Shown piece after piece: positions 12,087-20,986 of a stretch of 64,000 bases of DNA. Both the position numbers and the translations under genes were made by a program. The notes below the pieces were generated by a model. That model did not search any database and was not told the origin of the DNA. It saw nothing but the letters and a program-made list of their open reading frames with translations. The first letter of the stretch is position 1. Every line of letters starts with the position of its first letter. Origin of the DNA: Isoetes taiwanensis (taxonomy: Eukaryota > Streptophyta > Lycopodiopsida > Isoetales > Isoetaceae); the NCBI GenBank assembly GCA_021234155.1, contig JAJEKV010000344.1:186001-250000 (forward strand), given 5' to 3'.

Positions 12087-13496
12087 CTAGAAGTACTAAC
12101 TGTGCATTCATTTTCTTTAATTGTTTCCTAAAGCATCCTACTCAAAGATCCTTCCATGAGATAAATGTGTCCTGCAACTGATCTTCTTTAAACAATTATA
12201 AAATAGCAGCACTAGCAAGAACCCCAATGATTACCTAGCAGCATGCTCCACATGTTTCAATGCTGGTGCATTAGAAAAAACTAGCTCACAGGGTTACATC
12301 TACATGCTGAAGTTGGAAGATGTTTATAGGTGGGGATCCATTTAACAAATTTTTTCCAGTAAAGCCGATATCTCATGAGAAGAAGGCTGCCAATGCAAAA
12401 GTGGTATGACAAGGGAGGATCCTGGGACTTGGACTTGACAAATAACAATAAAGATTCCCAATTAGCGACAAATGGGCATGGAAAAAAAATTGCGAGGCCA
12501 TGATGAAGAGGATCACCATAACAACAAAGTCGACAAGCTCTCCTTCTAAATCTGCTTATTTGGAAGACCATTTGTGGCATTTTTCAAAGCGCTTGACATT
12601 CTTTGAATGTTCTTGTTGGTCCATGTTCCATCTTTCTTTGAAGGCTTTGGGCACAGTGGGTGGTGGTTGCATAAATGTGTAGTTATGGGAAAGAAATCGT
12701 CCTCCACAACATCCAAGACAAACAGATGCAACATCTTCAATACACGCAATTTGTCTTACGGAGGATCACAGCCAGGAACATTTTGGAGATTTATTGGTGG
12801 ATCTGTGTGATCGTGTGATCGACATCAACCGATGCTGCTTCAAGTTGCCTAGATCCAATTCTTGGTAGTATGGATGCAAGTAAGGGTATGTTTTCTTTGT
12901 AGAATCCTCTAGAACCTTCTTAGGAGCATAACCCATAATTTAAAAACTCGCAAGATTATGGGGCTTTCTCATTTATATGTTGCTTATCAATATTTTTACT
13001 TTTTGGAGGCCATAACAAGCATGACAAAGATGTTAATCGAATGGATGTTCTAACTGCGGCAGGTTGTGAATTTCATCCAATTTTGCATCTAATGAGAAAA
13101 TGCATTTGTTGTTTCTTCATTATTACATTTGTTTCATCGCCATCATATACCCGGGAGCAGATCAATTCGTTATCTTTGCTTTTTCTTTTTTATGATCTCA
13201 TATATATCTAATATACATGGACTTTCTTGTAGAATGGTGCATGTTTTAAATTCTTGTAAAATGATGCTTATGTATTTGACGAGGAGATGGAGAAGTCTAG
13301 CCAAGCTTTGCTCCCTTGTGCCTTCTAGATTCTCATTCCGCAGAAAGGAATGTCTCCGTCCGGGCAATGAAGTCGGCTATGAAGCCTTGCAATTTTTTTT
13401 TGTATGGGTCGGCAAGATTGATTTTGGGCTATAGATTGAGGTTTTATGAGGTTTTATTTAGGATTAACTAGAAGTACTAACTGTGCATTCATTTTC
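12087..13496. repeat. 31-bp direct repeat bracketing ~1.35 kb
   Basis: The sequence beginning AACTAGAAGTACTAACTGTG occurs at about 12087-12117 and again at about 13466-13496, identical over 31 bp. The interval holds only short ORFs, none recognised. It could mark a partial duplication or an excision/insertion product. Confidence 0.6.
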
Positions 13497-14091
13497 ATTG
13501 CGGTTATTGAGGGATGGCGGTAAAAATTTTGCCTGCATCATTCTGGCTGGATTGCAGATGAACAGGTACGCATCCTCGGTCCTCTTTAAACAATCACATT
13601 TTAAATCGCTTTCTAGGAATAACACCAGCATGGCTGAAACAGACTCATTTGACAAGAGCCCCATTTGCAGAGGCAAGCATCGTCCTATATTGACTACTTC
13701 TAACAAGGAAATTCTAAGGAACTGAGTGTCTTTGGCATTATTCATTTTCCATGTCTTATGAGTATTACAATGGTGTAAGACTTTCTAATTACCGTTATGC
13801 ATTAGCTCATTGGCAGGACAAGATCTTGGTTATCTTATGGTTCTTGTCCCTGAGATAGAGGTACATTTGAAGGCAAAATATGAGAAGATAGCCGCAGCTT
13901 TTCAGACAGATGACATAGGTATGCAAGTGCACTTGCATTAAGTTATATATCCATTTTTTTCTATCTGGATCTTAGGAATTTTACTGTTTCATTTAGATAA
14001 CATTGGTTCACACTTGGGAAAGGGTTCTACCGCCTTAGCAGACATTGTGTTGGTATTTACTATGTTTTGAGTTCCTCATTTTAAAATTTAG

Positions 14092-14820
14092 GAAAGGGAA
14101 GGGGTAGAGGATCAGCATCCATAAAGCCCGATGCAGTAAAACCTAAGGACGTGGAGGATTTGGTAAAGGCGGGCATGGTTTCTATGGTGCGCCTCAAACA
14201 ACTCCTCCACACAAAGGAGAGAAGGTTAGTATGTAAGTTTTATGAGAATTCTGGAAAATGAATGTGGCTTACAATATATTTACCTCATCTATAGGAAATC
14301 CCAGAGGGCGCAGATAACTGTTTGGCAGGGTTGACATTCGTCATTAGTGGGACACTTGATAGGTACTTACATATTAACTAGAATGGAGCTTTAATCTTTG
14401 AATGCTTGTAATATATGGGGATCGTGAATGTTCAAGGCATGACATCAGATTATTCTACTTTTCAGCCGTGAGAGGGAAGAGAGCGAGAAGATCTTATCAA
14501 AAGATATGGTGGTCGAGTCACCTCTCGCATCGGCAAGAAGAAAACGATGCATTATATGTTACATACAATATTCTTTCTTGGATGTGAATAAATTTTAATG
14601 TCCAAACAGAGCTATACGCTGGATGAGGATGTTGGAGGACAAAAATATAAAAAGGCTCATGAGCTTCAATCAAGAAATATTCCCCTTGTTTTATCTCTTT
14701 TTGAGACTTACAAGGTGATTATTGCTTGGGATTGCGGGGATACCATTTCTTAAAGAGGACAGTCTTTTGGATATGATTCGAGTATCTAGGCCCAAGTCAA
14801 CAATAACAAAAAAAGAGTAG
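14092..14820 (+). pseudogene. RFC1: Broken fragment of replication factor C large subunit (RFC1), BRCT region
   Basis: Exon-like blocks match plant RFC1, the large subunit of the PCNA clamp loader, around its BRCT domain. A Gly/Arg-rich linker and TTPPHKGEK lie at 14092-14224, CLAGLTFVISGTLD at 14295-14362, and DLIKRYGGRVTSRIGKKK near 14485-14540. EDVGGQKYKKAHEL is at 14610-14705, and LKEDSLLDMIRVSRP precedes a stop at 14820. Splice-like GT/AG boundaries are mostly kept. At least two frameshifts break the protein (in the linker near 14160 and after REREESE near 14487). The AAA+ ATPase and C-terminal domains are absent from the window. This is most likely a partial duplicate of the host gene; the functional copy must be elsewhere. 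A related-looking block at 13815-13918 could be an upstream exon, but I cannot assign it. Confidence 0.8.
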
Positions 14821-16482
14821 ATTTAACACCAACTTCGTAGTTTGCAAAGACATGATAGGTTTTTTTCTTTTAAAAGGTAAGCGTGATGTGTATAGTAAAG
14901 ATTTGAGGCCAGAATTATCGGTGGTGTCGAGGAATCCTAAGAAAGCACAAAGAGATAAAAATATGTATAGATATGGGCCAATTCATTTTCTAAAAAGACT
15001 GGTGCTTAGAAAGCACAATGGATTTAAAGCCCCTTAGACACGGCAAGGGGAAAAAAAGGTTGAAGCTTGACCTAAAATATGCAAGATCCTTTTCGTCCCT
15101 GGTCCCCCTTCTATGTGCATACATCTGCATTTAACCAGGACAAGTCTGGGACTTTTCTAGCCTAAATAGTGTATCTAGCCTAAATAGTGTATCCGTGACC
15201 AAAAAGGACATGTAATTTTTGTGTCTTATTTGCCTGTTCTTGATTTGAATAGGCTTTCAAGTAAGCATGGCATGGTTTTTACCAAAGATATTTCAACGTG
15301 TAGCGTTGCAATGGAGGGAAAATTTATGTAGTGATTGTTTTTTTGGTGTTTTAGATCTAGCACAGAAAAGAAAAAAAGGGTATGAACTACATTTTGCATT
15401 TGCAGATCCGGGTTGTGTATCTTAAATTTTCAGGTATGGCCCATTTCAAGAATGGAGAAACACTTAAAGAAACTCAAAAAATTTGAGCTTTCAATGCTTG
15501 GGCTTCTTTGGTTTTTTTTTGTTGTTTGACTTTGGACAAAGTTGAAGCTCACATTATTATTGATGACTATTATTGTCTTTTCAATAAGGATAGTTCAACA
15601 TTTCTATATTGTTTATTGTTTTGTCCCTTTTAGTGTGTGGAAAGAAGAATTAGTTTATTTACACTTGCCCTTTTGTTAGAGGCCATATATTTGTTGCCAC
15701 TTTTGTATTGTGATAATGACTCCCACCTTGTGCCTTAACCTTAAAGCAATAAAAAGAATCCATCCATGTTCGTTTCTGCTCTTAGTGAAGGAGGCTTTAG
15801 CAACATGTCCGTTGCAAAGGGTGCAGTGTCTGATTTGTTTGCAAGACCTCTGTTTTTTGCCATGTATGATTGGTTTATTGAGGTGAGTTGTTAAATTAAT
15901 CGAGCCTCGTTTATGGCATGTGGGAAATTGCGGTGATGCAGAAGAAATTAACCACTTCAAACTTTGAATATATTAATCAGTAATACAAAATGGTGGTGCT
16001 CAAGTTTATAATAGATTATTTGGGAACGAAAGGATGGCAAGAGTATAGGTAAAGAGAATAAGCCCGATCACCCAAGCAAGGGGAAACTTGGGTTGTGAAA
16101 TCATTTTTGAAGCGGAAGAGAGGAGCATTAGATCTTTCTAGCAAAGGTTCTATGGTTCGGAAAGATCAAGTCAATTTGAAAAAACCACTTGAACAGAAAA
16201 GATAGTTTCAACATCTAGAGAGAAAGCAATTTATGGTTGTTATCGCGGAAGTCACAAAGAGTAGAAAACAGAACTCCAAGTTCTTTGTTTGATCTAGCGT
16301 CAATGAAATTCTTAATGAAAAGCCATGGTGTTGCAACAAGGTGGTTTCCCTTGTTGGACATTCTCAATTGTTGTGGTCGCCCTCTAGGAAACAGATGATG
16401 GAAGAAGTTCTCAAGCAATTAAGTGACTGAAAGTCATCATCTGCTTTGTCTATAGAAGACCATACCATGATAGGCCAGGAAA
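14821..16482. other. Region without a supported gene
   Basis: A 94-codon minus-strand ORF (15676-15960) and other short frames carry no recognisable domain. An 18-bp unit TAGCCTAAATAGTGTATC is tandemly doubled at 15158-15193. Confidence 0.4.
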
Positions 16483-16483
16483 C

Positions 16484-16579
16484 TGCCAACTGATGTTAGG
16501 CATCAACTACAAACAAATATCTATGTATGACTTGCCAACTGATGTTAGGCATCAACTACAAACAAATATCTATGTATGA
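16484..16579. repeat. Perfect tandem duplication, 49-bp unit
   Basis: The unit starting TGCCAACTGATGTTAGGCAT occurs twice back to back (16484-16532 and 16533-16579) with essentially no differences. This points to a recent slippage or duplication. Confidence 0.9.
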
Positions 16580-17336
16580 TTGGCAATGTTCTTTTCTTGG
16601 AATTGACTAGATGTGATTTTTCAGCTGAGATATGCTAGAAACTGTGTAAAGAACTGCCATGCCAAATGGTTTTCTTCTTGCCCTGTCGACTGGGATGAAC
16701 TGTCAGCCATTTTTTATAGGAGACAACATTTCTCAATTCCTATAATTAAATTCATTCACTTTGCACTATTGCCAAAGTAATACATTCAAATTTGAATGGC
16801 TATTTATAATGGCTAACATTTCAACAAATGAATTAGATATTAATTTTGCTAGATTTATTTTTGTCATCTCTTAGAAGTTTACACATGAAAATGACTCCAA
16901 TGCTCCATGGTCAATGTTTTAAAATAGCAATTTTGATTGATTGTAAACACATAAATTTCAAGTATGATTTAAGCCACCTTAACCTCCGGCCATAGAGGGC
17001 AACCCTCCGTGCGCAGCACCTTGTTTAGTTTGACTTGAAGCAACAAATGTCGTCCTCTGTTAAATGTGTACCTTTTGGATTGAAACTTTTTTTCTGCTGC
17101 CCGTTTTCTTTAAAAGAGGTCAAAAATACCGAATTTACGTGTTTTCAAAAAAGGAATCTGCAATTGCACCACAGGTCATTAGTGCGTTTGCGAGGTCACC
17201 TTGTTTCAAGCGAATCGCTCCAGCTAGATTCGAGGATCTAACGGCCGGACGTCAAACCGGCCGTCTCAGATGAACTCCATGTGAATGCCGAAAAATTTAC
17301 ATGCGAGGCGCCTCTTACCTAGCACATAACGTATTA
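16580..17336. other. Region without a supported gene
   Basis: It contains the inverted partner (17173-17204) of the 30-bp motif at 6236-6265, sharing GCAAACGCACTAATGACCTG in complement. Nothing else recognised. Confidence 0.4.
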
Positions 17337-17480
17337 GGGAAAATGCCTCACGAGGATTTTCCGGGATAATAATCAGGCGCGGCCCGGCGGCGGGCGCGAA
17401 TGGCCCGGAAGCTTGCCCGCCACCGGCCCGGCCCGGGCCGAAGCGGATTATCCGGAGGAAAACCGAGTGAGGCATTTTCC
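17337..17480. repeat. Foldback element with ~35-bp arms and GC-rich loop
   Basis: GGGAAAATGCCTCAC at 17337 runs into a 35-bp arm whose reverse complement (a few mismatches) ends at 17480. The ~74-bp loop is extremely GC-rich, with runs such as GGCCCGGCGGCGGGC. It lies directly outside the left inverted repeat of the recombinase-containing segment and could form a stable hairpin. Confidence 0.75.
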
Positions 17481-17631
17481 CGTGCATAATGCACGCCACC
17501 TGGGATTACGTCCAATACTGGGCCTCCACGTCACTGCCACGTCATGATGAATATATTGTACTTTTTTCTGTCATTTTTTTGCGGAGCTCCTGGCTATGGC
17601 GCATGCCGACGTATTGCTGGAGCTCCCATGA

Positions 17632-18130
17632 TGGCGCTGTGCTTCATTATGATGGCGCTTGGTTTGTAGGCCATGGCAGATGTGTTTTAGTGGATTATTA
17701 GGCGGATTGACGATGGATTTGGTGATGATTTTGTGTTTTCTGCACAGATTTGTTGATCTGTTCTTCGGTGATGCTTGCATGTCAGTGAAACTTGTTGGAT
17801 AGGATCTTGGCGACGTTTCTTGGAAGAAATTGTTGGCGGTTTTGTTGTGAGGTTTCTTGTGAGGTTTATTGGAGCTTTCGGACGATGGCGTGCTTCATTA
17901 TGATGGCGCTTGGTTTGTAGACCATGGCAGATGTGTTTTAGTGGATTATTAGACGGATTGACGGTGGCTTTGGTGAGGATTTTGTGTTTTCTGCAGAGTT
18001 TTGTTGATCTCTTCTTCGGTGATGCTTGCATGTCAGTGGATGTTGTTTCATAGGATCTTGGCGATGTTGCTTGGAAGAAATTCTTGGCGGATTTGTTGTG
18101 AGGTTTCTTGTGAGATTTTGTTGGCCGATT
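17632..18130. repeat. 251-bp tandem duplication, two diverged units
   Basis: The unit around GCTTCATTATGATGGCGCTT occurs at about 17632-17883 and 17884-18130, roughly 90 percent identical by eye. It lies just upstream of the recombinase start codon, so it may be leader or promoter sequence. The 173-codon minus-strand frame across it is Lys/Asn/Thr-rich, repeats with the DNA and is not credible as a gene. Confidence 0.85.
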
Positions 18131-18407
18131 TCTTCTCATTTGTGGCAGATTTTTGATTATCCTTGGTCTTAAAGATTCTGTGGCCGATATTGGCGACTTT
18201 TGGAGCATATCTTTGGTGATCTTTTGGTCGATCCTTGTGATCTTTTTGTGATTTGGTGGCTTTTCATTACTGGCCGAGTTCAGAGTATGGATTGCTTTGT
18301 ACCTTACTTGAAGATGGATCTTTATTTGATTCTGATTTTGTTGTTAAGTAGAATGGCTGAGAATCCGGGCCTTCACAAGATTTTCGTTTACACTCGCTGC
18401 TCTAGAC

Positions 18408-20507
18408 ATGACAAATGATGATGTTTCTTTGGAAGAAAGTGAGCGGATCTTAGCAGAGTTGTCTGATGATAACGAGAGTGATTGTGAAGAATATGACACA
18501 AAGGATGACTGGCTGCCTCTTGATGAAGATGTGCTTTCTGAGGCATTGAATGGTGGAATAGATCGTTCAAAATCGGTTAATGCATGGGCTAGGCGCAGGT
18601 TTGATCAGTGGAGAAAAGACTTTAAGCAGCAGGTTCATATTCCTATAGAGAAGCTGCCATTAAAGATATTGAACGAGATGCTGACCAAGTTCCTGATTCA
18701 GGTAATTTTTTTCCATGCATAATTTGTTATTATTTTTTCTGTATTTGCATAATTTTTTACTTATGTTATGTTGTTATTGTAGGCAAAGAAGAAAAATGGG
18801 AAACTCTATCCTCCTGGAACGTAAGTTTTTTCATTTGTTTTTTGGGTGTTATTTAGTGAGATTTAATTGTGTTGTTTGTTTGCAGACTTAACTCTTTGTT
18901 TAGAGGTGTTGGTAGAATAGTTAGAAGAGAGCAAGAGAAACTAATTGAGAGAGTGGTGTCCGTGAACATCCTTTCAATATCGAGGCCGATCCTCTTTTTT
19001 CTGTATGCCGAGCCGTGGGAGGCTTTTGTTGGCATGGTGAAGAAGTCGAGGAAGGAGGGAAATTATGAAAAGGCAAAGAAGAAGGCTCCTGTTATTACAT
19101 TCAGCCTTGAGAGAGAAATTCTTTCTGATATCGATCATCAGATTTCACATCCTTCAGGTTGTATCAAGCGCCTTGTGTATTACATGTTGACACGTTTTGG
19201 GATTAGGGCATCAAAGGAGTTATATCAGGTAAAAGACTGTGATATGTGTTTGGATAGAGATGAAATTAGGGAGATGGTGAAATATGGGGAGAGAATCAGT
19301 AAGAATTACAGTCCTACTATCACTAAATTTGACGACGAGCACTTCAGAAAACCAGTGTGGACGCATGAGAAGGATTTTGTGCTTACATTTAAGCAGTATA
19401 TTCGCCACTTACATGCGAAAGAGAAGGACGATGAAGCGCGGCACTTCTTTCTGCAACCGATCCCTAATTTCAGAACTATGGTGAGTTTTTTTGATATGTT
19501 TTTGAATTTTATATTTTGTAGTTAATTTTCTAATATTTTGTGTATTGCAGACTTGGTATGCGGTGACACCAGTTGGGATTAATTCACTTGGCAAGTGGTT
19601 TTACTATGGCTTACATTTGTGCATCCGAAGCGGAGATTTGTAATAAGTCCGGCAGAGTTTCATTGGTTTACTGCGTCTTGCCGCTTCCGATGCTCCTAGC
19701 GGGGTCTTTTTTGGAATGCGACATTGAGAGGGCATAAGAGTGTAGATGGATTTTTGAAGTAAGTTGAGTTCTTTTTCCTTTGCTGTTTTTTCTATGATGT
19801 ATATTTTTCATGATGTTTATTTAATATGTTTTAGGTACGACAGAACTGGAGATTCGAAGATTAATGCATGCATGGAAATAATCGGACAGCCATGTAATGC
19901 CGACGGGTCGGCACGTTCTTACAAGGATGTGCTTGCAGGTAATTTCAGATAATCACATTGTTTATTTGTTTTCTTCGTATCTTTTTTTCAAATTTTAATT
20001 ATTGGTTTTTTACAGCTGAAGTTCAAAAGCAGACCTCTGCTATAACAGATTCTAATGCAGTTCTTGCGGAGGTTGATGGCACATCTTGCGTGTGGTCAAG
20101 TTCTTTTTACGCTTGAAATGATGTTTAACGAGATGTTGGGAAGGAAAATGTCAAGGATTCTCGAGGTTCTATTTTGGAATTGAAAGGTTCTTCAAAGATC
20201 CGTTATGGAATTGAAGGATTACGGAGTTGCAATCATGCGGTTGCATCGATATTGGATGGTCAACACTAACAAATTCGAGGTTGATGATGATCCATATGAC
20301 GAAGATTTCTATGCTACTTTGAGCAAGGAACATCCTGAGAGTGCAAAGGCGATTGGGAGGTTCATTGGTCCTGTTATCAATAATCGAGGTACTTTTTCTA
20401 ATTGCACTTTCAACTTCGGCGGCGTTGATATCAAGGATTTAGCAGTGGTGATACGTGATGTTTTGGATAAAAATCGACATGCTTCTAGTTCTGGCAGTGC
20501 AGTGTGA
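18408..20507 (+). pseudogene. Crypton/DUF3504-like tyrosine recombinase, multi-exon, catalytic exon broken
   Basis: Exons with GT-AG borders are 18408-18701, 18783-18820, 18886-19480, about 19551-19755, and from 19834. The N-terminal part is acidic, then NAWARRRFDQWRKDF and KLPLKILNEMLTKFLIQ lead into KKKNGKLYPPGTLNSLFRGV. This is the layout of the core-binding domain in Crypton elements and their domesticated relatives (QRICH1, ZMYM, KIAA1958). The catalytic part shows the first arginine in FGIRASKELYQVK, then WYAVTPVGINSLGKW and KSGRVSLV (second basic motif, K where His is common). GHKSVDGFLK is spliced to YDR, which supplies the GH...Y nucleophile motif. Exon 4 has an in-frame stop near 19640 and about three frame changes before the GHK motif, so the catalytic domain is not intact as read. 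A last block (20205-20507) ends with GTFSNCTFNFG, resembling a short motif downstream of the catalytic domain in related proteins. Introns are unusual for a Crypton and could point to an old or domesticated gene. Confidence 0.75.
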
Positions 20508-20986
20508 TCTTTCTGGCAGTATGAAGATAATGTTTCGGCAAAGAATTGCGTGTGTATCGAAAAAAATTTTTTTTGAACTTTGTGATCTTGAGTCCTTTTG
20601 GTATAATCATAAACTTTGGATGATAAGAAACTTTGTAATTTTGTGATCTTTTTGTATAAGGGAAACTTTGATGACATAAAACTTTGTTATTTTTGATGTG
20701 ATTAAGTGTGTAATGGTTGTAATGGATAAACTTTATAAAAATTATGGCTGTGGTGGACGTGAAATTACCTAAAATAATTTTAAGCTAAAATACCAGTAAT
20801 CCCAAGGTGGCGTGCATTACTCTTCTACTTTTGGTTAAGTGAGAAAGAAAATTCCTAGCAGAAGTCTCAATTGGCCGCCAAAATTTTGAGACGTGGTATA
20901 GCCGGTTTGTTTAATATCGTGACATAACCGTGTTAAAAAGACGTGCTAGACAAATCTAGGGAATAGTACCTTCGGCAGAAGAGAAA

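Larger units (their letters stand above)
17487..20819 (+). mobile_element. Candidate 3.3-kb element: tyrosine recombinase gene between inverted repeats
   Basis: TAATGCACGCCACC plus a further ten bases at 17487-17509 recur as the reverse complement at 20796-20819, with one single-base indel over 24 bp. Between them lie a 251-bp tandem duplication and the Crypton-like recombinase gene. Known Cryptons are generally described without terminal inverted repeats, so this is either an atypical element, a recombinase gene captured inside another TIR transposon, or a coincidence of a short dispersed motif. No matching target-site duplication is obvious outside the repeats. Confidence 0.5.

Noticed and set aside
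12546-12749. Minus-strand stretch resembling a Psq-type helix-turn-helix
   Set aside because: Similarity rests on a few residues (TWTNKNIQRMSSALK) and there is no supporting context.
17687-18208. 173-codon minus-strand ORF
   Set aside because: It runs across the 251-bp tandem duplication and repeats with it; composition is Lys/Asn/Thr-rich, and the plus-strand recombinase explains the locus.
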